Shown piece after piece: positions 54,014 through 63,405 of a stretch of DNA of 64,000 bases. Where the stretch lies: contig MKWL01000002.1 of the NCBI GenBank assembly GCA_001899305.1, forward strand, positions 124,001 through 188,000, given 5' to 3'. The DNA comes from Thiobacillus sp. 0-1251 (GTDB lineage: Bacteria > Pseudomonadota > Gammaproteobacteria > Burkholderiales > Thiobacillaceae). Position 1 is the stretch's first letter. Every line of letters begins with the position of its first letter. Both the position numbers and the translations under genes were made by a program. The notes beneath the pieces were generated by a model, which saw only the letters and a program-made list of their open reading frames with translations, searched no databases and was not told the origin of the DNA.

Positions 54014-55408
54014 CTAGCCCTGGGGGGGACGCGGGTTATGCCAGCGCCCGCCGGCAAGCAGCAGGTCGGCCTCGGCCGGTCCCCATGTGCCGGGCTCGTA
54101 GAAACACGCCGGATCGCGATGCGACAGGACAGGTTCCACCACGCGCCAGGCTGCCTCCACCGCGTCCTGGCGGGCAAACAGCATGGCTTCGCCATCCATG
54201 GCGTCGCCGAGCAGGCGCTCGTAGGCGCTCATTTCATCCGGGTGGTTGTTGCAGACATAGAGCTCGACAGGCCGCCCGACCATGCGGTCGCCCGCATTCT
54301 TCGTGCGCGCGCCCAGCGCGATGGACACGGTCGGCGACAAACGCATGCGCAGGTAATTCGGGGCCAACGGCCCGGCTTCGGACAGCGCGAACACGCGCTG
54401 CGGCGGAAGCTGGAATTCGGCACGAATCTCGGTGGTAGTGAGCGGCAGGTGCTTGCCGGTCCGCACGATAAAGGGGACGCCCGCCCAGCGCCAGGTGTCC
54501 ACGTAGAACCGTACGGCTGCGTAGGTTTCGGTGTCCGATCCGCGCGCGACGCCCTCCTCCTTCCGGTAGCCCTCGTACTGCCCGCGAACCATGTCGCCGG
54601 GCTCCAGCGGACGGATGGCCTTGAGCAGTTTGGCCTGCTCGTCGCGCACCGCTTCCGCGCTGGTTCCCAGCGGCGGCTCCATGGCCAGCAGGGCGAGGAT
54701 CTGCAGCAGGTGATTCTGCAGGACGTCGCGTATGGCCCCGACCGAGTCGTAAAAGCGTCCGCGTCCGGCCACACCGAAGTTCTCCGACATGGTGATCTGG
54801 ATCTGCCGGATATGGTTGCGGTTCCAGATCGGCTCGAGGAAGGAGTTGGCGAAACGGAAATACAGGATGTTCTGCACGGCCTCCTTGCCCAGGTAGTGGT
54901 CGATGCGGAAGATCCCGGATTCCGGCAGCGCTTCGTACAGCGTCGCGTTGAGCGAGCGTGCCGATTCCAGGTCGCGTCCGAAGGGTTTCTCCACCACGAC
55001 CCGCGCGCCCTCGGTGCAGCCGGCCGCAGCCAAGCCGCGTACCACGACGGGAAACATGGCTGGGGGGATGGCGAAGTAATGGAGCGGATGCTTCCGGTGC
55101 TCCAGGGCGCGGCGCAGCGCCACGTACGTTTCAGGATCTTCGTAGTCGCCGTTGACATAGGTCAGCAGGCTGGCGAGATTGCGGAACACCGCTTCATCCA
55201 GCCCGCCGCCAAAATTGACGATGCCGTCGTGGGCGTGGGCGCGCAGGCGCTCGATGTCCCACCCCGGGGAATGCGCCACGCACAGGATCGGCGGCAGCGT
55301 GCGGCCATGCCGCAGCATGTCGTGCAGCGCGGGAAAGATCTTGCGCCGGGCAAGGTCGCCCGTGGCGCCGAACAGGACCAGGGCATCGGAGATCGGGTTC
55401 TCAGTCAC
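54014..55408 (-). CDS. zwf: Glucose-6-phosphate 1-dehydrogenase
   Basis: This 464-residue enzyme begins the oxidative pentose phosphate pathway. The nucleotide motif FGATGDLARRK is at 13-23, EKPFG at 140-144, and the substrate motif RIDHYLGK at 168-175. Translation starts at GTG (55406-55408). It stands alone, without pgl, gnd or edd, and is slightly shorter than typical (about 480-490). Confidence 0.96.
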   Translation of the reverse strand: MTENPISDALVLFGATGDLARRKIFPALHDMLRHGRTLPPILCVAHSPGWDIERLRAHAHDGIVNFGGGLDEAVFRNLASLLTYVNGDYEDPETYVALRRALEHRKHPLHYFAIPPAMFPVVVRGLAAAGCTEGARVVVEKPFGRDLESARSLNATLYEALPESGIFRIDHYLGKEAVQNILYFRFANSFLEPIWNRNHIRQIQITMSENFGVAGRGRFYDSVGAIRDVLQNHLLQILALLAMEPPLGTSAEAVRDEQAKLLKAIRPLEPGDMVRGQYEGYRKEEGVARGSDTETYAAVRFYVDTWRWAGVPFIVRTGKHLPLTTTEIRAEFQLPPQRVFALSEAGPLAPNYLRMRLSPTVSIALGARTKNAGDRMVGRPVELYVCNNHPDEMSAYERLLGDAMDGEAMLFARQDAVEAAWRVVEPVLSHRDPACFYEPGTWGPAEADLLLAGGRWHNPRPPQG

Positions 55409-55440
55409 GGCATCAGACTCCAGGCTTGTTTCAGGTTGAC

Positions 55441-55449
55441 GTTATAGCA
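55441..55449 (-). promoter_or_regulatory. Possible extended -10 promoter of zwf
   Basis: On the minus strand TGCTATAAC contains TATAAC (55441-55446, 5 of 6) preceded by TGn. No good -35 is seen 17 bases upstream. It lies 33 bases before the zwf GTG. Confidence 0.35.
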
Positions 55450-55490
55450 GGCAGGCAGCGCGCGTCGGGACACCCTGTCCACAATTCCCC

Positions 55491-56234
55491 TCACCTGAGC
55501 CTGCCCAGCCAGCCCGTGAGTTGCTCGATGCCCAGGCCGACGCCGTGCGCCAGCAACGGCACCGTAGCAATCCAGATGGCCACCAGACCCAATGCCGCCA
55601 CGCCAAGCCCGACCGACACCATGTCCAGCCCCGGCGTGGTGCGGGCCACGATACCGAACGCCAGCTGGACCAGCAGCGCCAGGGCCAGCAAAGGCAGGGC
55701 AAGCTGCACGCCGGTGGCGAACAGCCAGCTGCCGGCTTCGGCCAGCTGGCGCACGTCCGTAGCGGCCGGCAGGATGGCGACCGGCATGGCCGCAAAACTG
55801 TCGCGCAGGGTATGCACGACCAGCAGATGGCCGCTCGCCCCCAGGAACGCCATCGCCGCCAGCCAGCCAGCCAGCGCACGCCAGGCGGCATCCGCGGGTG
55901 CCGCCTGCTCGGCGGTCAGCGCCAGCAGGCCGCCGGTCGCGGTATGGCCAGTCCATACCAGCGCCGCACTCACCGCAGCGAACACCAGCCATACGCACAA
56001 CGCCAGCGCCGCGCCCCACGCGACTTCCATGCCCAGGGCGAGCATGCCTTGCAGCGTGAACGGCGCGGTGGCGCCGAGCGCGAGGCCCGGCGCCAGCACC
56101 GCTGCCAGCACGGCGGCCAGGAACAGGCGCAGCAGCAGCGGCAGGCGACCAACCAACGGGTCGAACACGGTCCACCCGGCAAGGCGTGCGAAGGCGAACA
56201 CCCACGCCGACAGGCCCGCTTCGGTCAGGGGCAT
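55491..56234 (-). CDS. fliR: Flagellar biosynthesis protein FliR
   Basis: This 247-residue membrane component of the flagellar export gate has about six hydrophobic segments. Typical features are RLAGWTVFDPLVGRLPLLLRLFLAAVLAAVLAP near the N-terminus and VQLALPLLALALLVQLAFGIVARTTPGLDMVSVGLGV. It is the last gene of the operon, seven bases after fliQ. Confidence 0.92.
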   Translation of the reverse strand: MPLTEAGLSAWVFAFARLAGWTVFDPLVGRLPLLLRLFLAAVLAAVLAPGLALGATAPFTLQGMLALGMEVAWGAALALCVWLVFAAVSAALVWTGHTATGGLLALTAEQAAPADAAWRALAGWLAAMAFLGASGHLLVVHTLRDSFAAMPVAILPAATDVRQLAEAGSWLFATGVQLALPLLALALLVQLAFGIVARTTPGLDMVSVGLGVAALGLVAIWIATVPLLAHGVGLGIEQLTGWLGRLR

Positions 56235-56241
56235 GATCCGC

Positions 56242-56496
56242 TCACTCCACCAGCCCCGGGAAATCGGTCAGCATGCTGCGCGCAAACTCGACCAGCTGCC
56301 CCCCCATCCAGCTGCCCAGCAGCGCCAGCACGAGCAGCACGACGATGAGCTTGGGAACGAAAGAGAGCGTCGGTTCGAGGATCTGCGTGGCGGCCTGGAA
56401 CAGGCTGATGGCGAATGCCGTCAACAGTCCCGCCAGCAACACCGGCGCGGCGATCAGCATCACCAGCCAGAGCGCGTCGCGCGCAAGGCCTTCCAT
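56242..56496 (-). CDS. fliQ: Flagellar biosynthesis protein FliQ
   Basis: The 84-residue export-gate subunit has two membrane helices (ALWLVMLIAAPVLLAGLLTAFAISLFQAATQI and LIVVLLVLALLGSWMGGQLVEFAR). The LFQAATQI...TLSFVPK loop is the FliQ signature. Its start overlaps the fliP stop by one base. Confidence 0.94.
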   Translation of the reverse strand: MEGLARDALWLVMLIAAPVLLAGLLTAFAISLFQAATQILEPTLSFVPKLIVVLLVLALLGSWMGGQLVEFARSMLTDFPGLVE

Positions 56497-57227
56497 CAGA
56501 AGCTCCCGAGCAGCGAGCCGACCAGCAGGTGCCAGCCGTCCACCGTGACGAACAACAGCAGCTTCAAGGGCAGCGACACCAGCTGCGGCGGCAGCATGAT
56601 CATGCCGAGCGCGGTCAGCACGGCGGCGACCACCAGGTCGATGACCAGGAACGGCAACACGACCATGAAGCCGATCTGGAAGGCGGTCTTGAGTTCGCTG
56701 GTGAGAAAGGCCGGTGCCAGCGCCGCCAGCGGCACGCTGTCCACCTGCTTCGGATCGATGCTTTTATCGTTCTCGGTGAACAGGCTGAGATCCTCGGCGC
56801 GGGTCTGTCGCAGCATGAATATTTTCAGCGGCGACGCGGCTTTTTCGGCGGCGGCGTTGAAGCTGAGCGTACCGGCGAGATACGGCTGGTAGGCCTCGGT
56901 ATTGATGGTCTTCAACGCCGGCGACATCACGAACACCGTCAGCAGCAACGCCAGTCCCATCAACACCAGATTCGGCGGCGCGGTCGAGCTGCCAAGGCCC
57001 TGGCGCAGCAGGAACAGCACCACGGCAATCCGGGTGAACGCGGTGAACGCCAGCAGCAGGGCCGGTAGGAAGGGGAACAGCAGCAACCAGGGCAGGCTCG
57101 TTCCCGGCACGCCGAGCACCTGTCCTCCCGCGCCCGGCGTCACGCTCAACAAGGGTACGCTGGCGTCCGCCGCCCAGGCTGGTACACAGAAGCCGAGAAG
57201 CAGCCACAACCACACCCGCGCCTTCAT
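56496..57227 (-). CDS. fliP: Flagellar biosynthesis protein FliP
   Basis: The 243-residue export-gate subunit has a cleavable signal peptide (MKARVWLWLLLGFCVPAWA). Signatures are FTAFTRIAVVLFLLRQGLGSSTAPPNLVLMGLALLLTVFVMSP and FLTSELKTAFQIGFMVVLPFLVIDLVVAAVLTALGMIMLPP, ending in LPLKLLLFVTVDGWHLLVGSLLGSF. It overlaps fliO by four bases. Confidence 0.96.
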   Translation of the reverse strand: MKARVWLWLLLGFCVPAWAADASVPLLSVTPGAGGQVLGVPGTSLPWLLLFPFLPALLLAFTAFTRIAVVLFLLRQGLGSSTAPPNLVLMGLALLLTVFVMSPALKTINTEAYQPYLAGTLSFNAAAEKAASPLKIFMLRQTRAEDLSLFTENDKSIDPKQVDSVPLAALAPAFLTSELKTAFQIGFMVVLPFLVIDLVVAAVLTALGMIMLPPQLVSLPLKLLLFVTVDGWHLLVGSLLGSF

Positions 57228-57559
57228 CGTCCGTGCTCCTGCACCGACTCCGGCTTGGGCAAGCTATGCAGCAGGCGCACATTGCCACCGCCCACGCCCA
57301 GCAACAGCCAGGTATCGCCAACCTCGATCGTCACCACGCGCTCGCGCGCACCCACCGCGGTCGTCCCCACCACCTTGACGGCACCCTGCGCGCCCATGCC
57401 CGGTAGGTAACGGCGGGCGAACCAGGCCACCGCGACGAACCCGCCGAGAATGAGCACCAGGCTCAGCAGCACGGTGAACAGGCTGCCTGCGGTATCGGTC
57501 GCCGCCAGTGCCCAGGACGGAACCAGCAGCAGGGTAGCTGCCGCGACGAATCTAGCCAT
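57224..57559 (-). CDS. fliO: Flagellar biosynthetic protein FliO
   Basis: This 111-residue protein has an N-terminal signal-like segment, then one membrane helix (LFTVLLSLVLILGGFVAVAWFARRYL) and a small soluble domain (VKVVGTTAVGARERVVTIEVGDTWLLLGVGGGNVRLLHSLP). This layout is FliO, the assembly factor for the FliP ring. Its start overlaps the end of the preceding unrecognised gene by eight bases. Confidence 0.9.
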   Translation of the reverse strand: MARFVAAATLLLVPSWALAATDTAGSLFTVLLSLVLILGGFVAVAWFARRYLPGMGAQGAVKVVGTTAVGARERVVTIEVGDTWLLLGVGGGNVRLLHSLPKPESVQEHGR

Positions 57560-58016
57560 GCCGGATGACCTCCCGCGCCCAGCGCGTCATGTCGGTTGTG
57601 GAATGCGGCAACTGCAGGACAAGCGTTGCCTGCGTGGGTGCAGCCGTGATGTGCCATGCCAGCGCAAGCGGCAGCGCGTCCGCTCCCGGCGCATCCAGCC
57701 AGCTTTCCGCCAACACGGCATCCAAGGTCCGCACGAAACTGCCGGGAACGAAGGACGTCCCGCCCACCGCGCTGCGGCCTCCCAGGCGGCGGGTCAGCCA
57801 CAGGGCGGCCAGCGTGGCATCGGGCAGCCAGGTCGGCGACACCGGCACGTCGGCCGACTCGGGCGCCGGTTGCGCCATCGCCTGGACCGGCAGGCGCAGC
57901 CGGGCGCTCAAGGTAGCGGCCAGCTTGTGGGTCAGGCGCGCCGGCAGGCCGCTGGACGGCGGCGCAGGCGCTTTCAGGAAGGCGATCTCGGCAGGCGTAA
58001 GTTCGAGCAGCTGCAT
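57552..58016 (-). CDS. Unrecognised protein in flagellar operon, weakly FliM-like
   Basis: The 154-residue protein starts at ATG 58014-58016, coupled to the fliJ stop (TGATG). It has no signal peptide or membrane helix. The N-terminal half is Ala/Pro-rich. The second half (WLTRRLGGRSAVGG, FVRTLDAVLAESWLDAP, ALAWHITAAPTQATLVLQLPHS) loosely resembles the CheC-like middle domain of FliM/SctQ switch proteins, where LLGG, a helix ending in EAW, and a closing 'lxlxiP' strand recur. The operon slot is where fliK-fliL-fliM-fliN normally lie. The FliM link is a guess; it could also be a FliK-like or lineage-specific protein. Confidence 0.7.
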   Translation of the reverse strand: MQLLELTPAEIAFLKAPAPPSSGLPARLTHKLAATLSARLRLPVQAMAQPAPESADVPVSPTWLPDATLAALWLTRRLGGRSAVGGTSFVPGSFVRTLDAVLAESWLDAPGADALPLALAWHITAAPTQATLVLQLPHSTTDMTRWAREVIRHG

Positions 58017-58468
58017 CAGCGCCCCCGCCGCCCGGCATCGCGCCGGTGCGTCAGCTCCACCAATTCGTCGTGATCGCGCTGTTCGATGCGCCGTTGCAGG
58101 ATGGCGGCCTGCGCCAGATGGCGCTGCTCCAGCAGGCGCAGCGCCTTCACCCGCTGTTCGGCCTGCATCCATTCGGCCAGTCGGGCCTGCCAGTCGCGGT
58201 GAGCGTCGTCGATGGCGGTTTGCGCAACCTGCATTTCCGCGGCTTGCGCGTACTGCAGGCGATTCTTTTCCAGCAGCTGTGCCGCCGTCACGCCATCACG
58301 CAGTTCGACCGCCAGCTGCGCGATATGGGCGTCGCGCAGCGCCAGCAACTGCACCTGGCGGCCGCGCGCGCGCAGCCACACACCGTGCGCGAGCTTGACC
58401 CCGCGCGCCAGCGTTTCGCTGCGCCGTTCGGCCAATTGCAGCACCCGTGCCAGCGCGAAAGGCTTCAT
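58016..58468 (-). CDS. fliJ: Flagellar export protein FliJ
   Basis: This 150-residue, almost entirely helical, charged coiled-coil protein ([22 protein letters not shown] at the start, [20 protein letters not shown] at the end) is of the usual FliJ length. FliJ is a chaperone escort and part of the export ATPase. Assignment rests on position directly after fliI and the coiled-coil character, since the family is poorly conserved. It overlaps the fliI stop by four bases. Confidence 0.85.
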   Translation of the reverse strand: MKPFALARVLQLAERRSETLARGVKLAHGVWLRARGRQVQLLALRDAHIAQLAVELRDGVTAAQLLEKNRLQYAQAAEMQVAQTAIDDAHRDWQARLAEWMQAEQRVKALRLLEQRHLAQAAILQRRIEQRDHDELVELTHRRDAGRRGR

Positions 58469-59862
58469 CCGAGCACCTCGTCAAGGCCAGCCTGCGCGGT
58501 TTCCAGCGGCGCACGCTCGCGCATGCCCTGCATCAGGTAAGCCTGCATCCGGGGATACAGACGGACGCCTTCGTCCAGCACCAGGTCGGCACCCGGCACG
58601 TAGGCGCCGACGGCCAGCAGATCGCGGCTGCGCATGTAGCGCGAATAGAGATACTTGAAGCGACGGGTGCGTTCCAGCGCCTCATCGGAGAGCAGGTCGG
58701 GCTGCGCCCGGCTGATCGACGCCTCGATGTCGATCGCGGGATAGTGGCCGGCGTCGGCCAGATCGCGGGAGAGCACGATATGGCCGTCGAGGATCGCACG
58801 CGCCGCGTCGGCGATCGGGTCCTGCTGGTCGTCGCCTTCCATCAGCACGGTGAAGAACGCGGTGATCGAACCGCTGCCGCTGCGGCCGTTGCCAGCGCGT
58901 TCGGCCAGCTGCGGCAGCTTGGCAAACACCGACGGCGGATAACCCTTGGTCGCGGGCGGCTCGCCGATCGCGAGCGCCACCTCGCGCTGCGCCATCGCGT
59001 AACGGGTCAGCGAATCCATGATGAGCAGCACGTGCTTGCCCTGGTCGCGGAAATATTCGGCGATCGACATCGCATACGCCGCGCCGTTCAGCCGCATCAG
59101 CGGCGGGTGGTCGGCCGGCGCCGCCACCACCACCGCGCGCGCCATGCCTTCGCTGCCGAGAATGCGGTCGATGAATTCCTTGACCTCGCGGCCGCGTTCG
59201 CCGATCAGCCCTACCACCACCACGTCGGCCTCGGTAAACCGCGCCATCATGCCGAGCAGCACGCTCTTGCCGACGCCGCTGCCGGCGAACAACCCGAGCC
59301 GCTGCCCGCGCCCCACCGTCAGCAAACCGTTGATCGCGCGCACGCCGACGTCCAGCGTCTTGCGGATCGGCGCACGCTCGAGCGGGTTGATCGGGCGGCT
59401 GTACAGCGGCACCCGGCGCTCCAGCATCAACGGTCCCAAGCCGTCGAGCGGGCGGCCGGCGCCGTCGAGCACACGCCCCAGCAAGGTGTCGCCCACCGGC
59501 ACCTGGCGCACCCGGTCCTGCGCCCGACGGCGCGGAATGTAGCGCATGCCGAGGCGCGGCGGCTGCGCCGCCAGCGGATTGTCGGGCACGACCCGGGCGC
59601 CCGGCATCACGCCGTAGATATCGGTCGCCGGCATGATGAACAGACGGTCGCCGGCAAACCCGGCCACTTCGGCCTCGATGCTCTGGCCGCCGGGAATCTG
59701 GATGTGACACTGGCTGCCCACCGGCATCCGCAACCCGACCGCTTCCATCACCAGCCCGGACACCCGCGTCAGCCGGCCGCTGGTCGCGATCGGCGTCGCC
59801 CAGCTCACCGCACGCCGGCAATCGGCCAGGTATTCGCGCAGGCGGACGATGCGTTCCATCAT
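58465..59862 (-). CDS. fliI: Flagellum-specific ATP synthase FliI
   Basis: The 465-residue ATPase drives flagellar export. Walker A lies in [21 protein letters not shown], followed by [17 protein letters not shown], Walker [38 protein letters not shown] and [18 protein letters not shown]. The paired ATGs at 59857-59862 overlap the fliH stop; a much longer open frame upstream is only the shadow of fliH. Confidence 0.96.
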   Translation of the reverse strand: MMERIVRLREYLADCRRAVSWATPIATSGRLTRVSGLVMEAVGLRMPVGSQCHIQIPGGQSIEAEVAGFAGDRLFIMPATDIYGVMPGARVVPDNPLAAQPPRLGMRYIPRRRAQDRVRQVPVGDTLLGRVLDGAGRPLDGLGPLMLERRVPLYSRPINPLERAPIRKTLDVGVRAINGLLTVGRGQRLGLFAGSGVGKSVLLGMMARFTEADVVVVGLIGERGREVKEFIDRILGSEGMARAVVVAAPADHPPLMRLNGAAYAMSIAEYFRDQGKHVLLIMDSLTRYAMAQREVALAIGEPPATKGYPPSVFAKLPQLAERAGNGRSGSGSITAFFTVLMEGDDQQDPIADAARAILDGHIVLSRDLADAGHYPAIDIEASISRAQPDLLSDEALERTRRFKYLYSRYMRSRDLLAVGAYVPGADLVLDEGVRLYPRMQAYLMQGMRERAPLETAQAGLDEVLG

Positions 59863-60470
59863 TCGATCCAGTTGAGATTGGAGCCCAGCACCTGGACCAC
59901 CTGGCGCCAGCGTGCCGGCAGCGTGGCGTCGAGGTCGCCCTGCGAGGTTTCGATCAGGCAGCCGCCGCGTACGATGCGCACATCCTCGACGATGCGCAGG
60001 CGGTTCTTGTCGAGCACCTGGTCGAGATGCGGGCGCACCAGCGCGGCGTCGTCGGGATTCAACAGTAGACGCGCCTCGCGGCTGGTTTCCGCCATCTGCT
60101 TCAGCGCCATGTTGACCACGTCGAGGATGCGTTCCGGCCGTGCCGCCAACTCGCCCGCCACCACCTGGCGAGCCACGTCGAGCGCCAGTTCCAGCACCAT
60201 GTCGGCGAGGCGGAAATCGAGATTGTCGAGCGTCGAGGAAAAGCTCTCGGCCAGCTGCTTCATGCGACCGCAGGCCTGTTCCCCTTCCACGCGCCCGGCT
60301 GCCAGGCCTTCGGCATACCCTTCGGCGCGCGCGGCCTCGCGCAATGCCGCCAGTTCGGCCTGCGGATCGGCCTCGGCGGGCGCAGCCTGGCCGGCGGACG
60401 CAGCCAGTTCCACCACTTCCCATTGTTCGAATGCGGTGGGGGTATTCGGCGTCGTGTCGTCTGTGCTCAT
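59859..60470 (-). CDS. fliH: Flagellar assembly protein FliH
   Basis: This 203-residue regulator of the FliI ATPase has an acidic N-terminus, then [19 protein letters not shown] with AxxxGxxxG-type repeats (about 47-65) typical of FliH/YscL, and the domain [15 protein letters not shown]...[40 protein letters not shown]. It overlaps fliG by four bases. Confidence 0.92.
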   Translation of the reverse strand: MSTDDTTPNTPTAFEQWEVVELAASAGQAAPAEADPQAELAALREAARAEGYAEGLAAGRVEGEQACGRMKQLAESFSSTLDNLDFRLADMVLELALDVARQVVAGELAARPERILDVVNMALKQMAETSREARLLLNPDDAALVRPHLDQVLDKNRLRIVEDVRIVRGGCLIETSQGDLDATLPARWRQVVQVLGSNLNWIE

Positions 60471-61432
60471 GCCGCTTCCTCTTCGGGGAACTGGATCGCG
60501 CCTTCAGCCGCCAGCCGCCGCAGACTCGCGCCCGCCTCGTCCTGCGCGGCCTGGATCGTGGTCACCGGCACCGGGCCCAGCGTATCGAGGTCGACGCGCA
60601 TGCGCTGCGCGGCGGTCGGACTCATCACGGCCGTCAGAGCGTCGAGCACCTGCCCGTCGCTGCCCTTCAAGGCATGCAACAGGGTACGCGCAGCGACGTT
60701 GCGCAGGAAAGTCTTGCGGCTGGCCTCGGGCAGCCGTGCCAGATCCTCGAACGCGAGATTGCGCACGCGCAGCCGCGCGGCCAGTTCCGCATCGTTCCGG
60801 TCGAGCTGGCTCAAGGCAGCGGCGGCGCTGCCCTCGCTCATCTGCCCCAGCAGGCCGGCCACCGCCGCTTCGCCCTGCGGCGGTGCAGTGGCGTCCAGGC
60901 TGGCCAGCCAGTCGTCCAGGTCGCCCAGCATGTCGGCGCTCGGCGTATCGCTGTGCGCCAGGGCCAGCAAGGTGTCCGCGCGCGTCTTGCCGGGCAGCAG
61001 TTCGAGCACGGCGGCGGCGACGTCGCGCGGAAGCTGCGCGGCCACCACGGCAATCAGCTGGGGCGCCTGCGCTTCCAGCAGGCCGGCGATTTCCGCTGGC
61101 TCGCGCCAGGCCAGCTTCTCCAGCGCCTGCACGCCCGGCGCCCCCAGGCGTTCCAGCATGGCCTGCGCGCGTTCCGGCCGAAATGCCTGTCGCAGCGTCT
61201 CGTCGAGAAAACGGCCGGTATCCGCCGCGAATCCGGTCTGTTCGGCGGCCTCGGCGGCGTAATCGCGCAGGATCGCGCGCACGCGCTCGCGCGGCAGCAC
61301 GTCGAGCTCGCGCATGGCGCTGCCGAGCCGGCTGACCTCGAGCGGGCTCAGGTAGCGGAATACGGCCGCCGTGGCGTCCTCGCCGAGGGCGAGCAGCAGC
61401 GCGGCGGATTTTTCGATGCCAGGCTGGCTCAC
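60467..61432 (-). CDS. fliG: Flagellar motor switch protein FliG
   Basis: The 321-residue rotor protein starts at GTG 61430-61432, seven bases after AAGGA. It has the three FliG domains: N-terminal [36 protein letters not shown], a middle segment with [16 protein letters not shown], and the C-terminal torque domain [24 protein letters not shown]. The usual Glu/Asp-Arg charge pattern is partly present. Confidence 0.93.
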   Translation of the reverse strand: MSQPGIEKSAALLLALGEDATAAVFRYLSPLEVSRLGSAMRELDVLPRERVRAILRDYAAEAAEQTGFAADTGRFLDETLRQAFRPERAQAMLERLGAPGVQALEKLAWREPAEIAGLLEAQAPQLIAVVAAQLPRDVAAAVLELLPGKTRADTLLALAHSDTPSADMLGDLDDWLASLDATAPPQGEAAVAGLLGQMSEGSAAAALSQLDRNDAELAARLRVRNLAFEDLARLPEASRKTFLRNVAARTLLHALKGSDGQVLDALTAVMSPTAAQRMRVDLDTLGPVPVTTIQAAQDEAGASLRRLAAEGAIQFPEEEAA

Positions 61433-61477
61433 GCGCGCATCCTTATTTGATGCATGCGGCTGCTCACGCGCGCATCC
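61427..61477 (-). repeat. 16-bp direct repeat at the fliF/fliG junction
   Basis: GGATGCGCGCGTGAGC occurs twice on the minus strand, at 61462-61477 (end of fliF including its stop) and 61427-61442 (start of fliG), 35 bases apart. The offset is not a multiple of three. It appears to be a local duplication that separated genes whose stop and start once overlapped. Confidence 0.75.
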
Positions 61478-62819
61478 AGAGCTTGATGACATCCGCGGTC
61501 ACGCGCGGATTGGCCAGCACCTGGCCGCGGGTTGCCTCGAGTTCGGCGTCGAGGTCCACGGCGGGCGGCTCGACGGCCGGCACAGGCCGCGGGCGCCGCC
61601 AGACGGCCACCCCGAGGAGTAGAAGCAGCCCGCCCCCGACTGCGGCCAGCATCCAGGGCTGGAAGTCAACGATCCCGGATGTCGTCGGCGGTTGGCTGGC
61701 CGGCGGCATGGGCGCAAGCGAACGCGGAGGCTGCGCCTGCGGCTGCGCGACGGCTGCAGCAGGCTGCGCGGCGTGCGTCGCCGGCAGCGCATAGACATTC
61801 ACCGTGTCGCCGCGCGACGGCACCAATCCCAGTGCCTGGCGGGCCAGCTGACCGGCACGGCCGAGGTCGGCGGCGCTCGCCTCGAATCCCAGGATCACGA
61901 TGGCATTCACGCGCCGGATGCGGCCTTCCGGCGTATGCGTGGTGCGCACGGTCTTCTCGAGCGGATGCGTCCGGCCACCCACCACGACGTTGCGTACCCG
62001 TTCCACTGTCTGTTCGACGTCGCTGTCCTCCAGCGTGGCTGTCACCTGCACGCTCACGCGGTCCTTGCCAAGCCAGGGGGTCAGCACGGCCAGCGCCCGC
62101 TGCGCCAGATCCTGCTCCACCGCCCGCTGCCGCGACTGCACCACCTCGGGAACCGTGTCACCCAGCAGCACGCCGCGCGGGTCGAATACCTGCACTTCAG
62201 ACCGTTTCATGCGCGGCACGCTGGCCGCCACCAGGGTCTGGATCGTCGTCACCTGCTCGGCCGACAGCCGCGCGTTCGGGCGCAGGCGCACCAGCACCGC
62301 AGCCGTGGCCGGCGGCGCATCGCGCAGGAAGGGCGAGACCTTGGGCAGGGCAAGATGGACCCGCGCCAGTTCGACCGTTTCCAGCGACTGGATCGAGCGC
62401 GCCAGGTCGCTTTCGAGCGCGTGCTGATAGCGCTGCTGCTCTTCCAGCGACGAGGCGCCGAAGCGGGGCGCGCGATCGACCTCGTCCTGCGCGTCGGCGT
62501 CGGACCGGGGCAGGCCGCGCGCGGCCAGACGGTAACGCGCCACATGCAGCTGATCGGCAGGCACCTCGATGCTGCCGTCGGCGGCGGACAGGTGATAGGA
62601 AATATTGAGCTGGTCGAGCGCGGCGATGACCTCGCCGCCCGCCCGGTCGGACAGCTTCGGGTAGAGCACGCGATAGTCCGCCGGATTGAGCCACACATAG
62701 GCCGCGAACAGCGCCGCCAGCGGCAACAGCACCAGCAGGACGAACATGAAGCGGCGCAGCGGGCTCGCTTCCGCGATCAGGTCGCGCAGACTGCTCAGCC
62801 AACCCGGCACTGGACGCAC
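61464..62819 (-). CDS. fliF: Flagellar MS-ring protein FliF
   Basis: This 451-residue inner-membrane ring protein has helices at about 25-42 and 385-405. The periplasmic domain has ADYRVLYPKLSDRAGGEVIAALDQLNISYHLSAADGSIEVPADQLHVARYRLAARGLP, EESLARxI-type EEQQRYQHALESDLARSIQSLETVELARVHLALPK and the C-terminal ring domain. It is shorter than common FliF (about 530-570). Translation probably starts at GTG 62817-62819, where no strong ribosome site is visible. fliE, usually just upstream, is absent. Confidence 0.93.
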   Translation of the reverse strand: MRPVPGWLSSLRDLIAEASPLRRFMFVLLVLLPLAALFAAYVWLNPADYRVLYPKLSDRAGGEVIAALDQLNISYHLSAADGSIEVPADQLHVARYRLAARGLPRSDADAQDEVDRAPRFGASSLEEQQRYQHALESDLARSIQSLETVELARVHLALPKVSPFLRDAPPATAAVLVRLRPNARLSAEQVTTIQTLVAASVPRMKRSEVQVFDPRGVLLGDTVPEVVQSRQRAVEQDLAQRALAVLTPWLGKDRVSVQVTATLEDSDVEQTVERVRNVVVGGRTHPLEKTVRTTHTPEGRIRRVNAIVILGFEASAADLGRAGQLARQALGLVPSRGDTVNVYALPATHAAQPAAAVAQPQAQPPRSLAPMPPASQPPTTSGIVDFQPWMLAAVGGGLLLLLGVAVWRRPRPVPAVEPPAVDLDAELEATRGQVLANPRVTADVIKLWMRA

Positions 62820-62879
62820 CTCGTCTGCGGGGTCGGGTTGGGCTGTCGGGTCTTGATGGGTTGTGTCGTCACGCGGCGA

Positions 62880-63332
62880 TTATAACCAGTCGGGCGTGGC
62901 CACAGCGCGCAATACCACCTGCACCTGCCCCGCCCGCTCGCGGCTCTGGAACCACCAGATGCTCCCCTTTTTCACCGACAGGTCGCCCGCCTGCCCGGTG
63001 AGCAGGCGCATCGCCACCTGCCCCAGCGTGGGCTGGTGGCCCACGACCAGCACCGGATAGGCCGCATCCGGCCAGCCCGCCGCGGCCAGCACGTCGTCCG
63101 CGCTGGCCCCTGGCGCCAGCGCCGGTACCCGCTGGAAGCCGCGTCCCAGCGCCTGCGCGGTCTGCAGAGTGCGGGTGGCAGGGCTGACCAGGATCCGGAT
63201 GTCCTGCGACAGCCGCGGCGTCAGCCAGTCGGCCATGCGCGACGCCTGCTTGCGGCCCTTGTCGGTGAGTTCACGCTTGAGGTCGGGGACCGCGTCATCG
63301 GCCTCGGCATGTCGCCACAAAATGAGTTCCAT
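62880..63332 (-). CDS. sixA: Phosphohistidine phosphatase SixA
   Basis: The 150-residue histidine phosphatase has the catalytic RHAEAD at 7-12, the second arginine in VSPATRTLQTAQAL, and the second histidine in LVVGHQPTLGQVAMRLL. The minimal length and the RHAEA motif identify the SixA branch, which dephosphorylates phosphohistidines such as on PtsO/HPr-type proteins. It is 60 bases upstream of fliF on the same strand, in place of fliE. Confidence 0.92.
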   Translation of the reverse strand: MELILWRHAEADDAVPDLKRELTDKGRKQASRMADWLTPRLSQDIRILVSPATRTLQTAQALGRGFQRVPALAPGASADDVLAAAGWPDAAYPVLVVGHQPTLGQVAMRLLTGQAGDLSVKKGSIWWFQSRERAGQVQVVLRAVATPDWL

Positions 63333-63405
63333 CGGTTTTCCTCGAAAAAATCCGGCATCCGGTCACAGGCAAGACCGCCACATGGCGCCGGGGTTCGCCA
63401 CGAAT

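Noticed and set aside
55491-62819. Non-flagellar type III secretion system
   Set aside because: fliG, fliO and a flagellar-type fliF are present, and there is no secretin, needle or translocon gene, so a flagellar export operon fits better.
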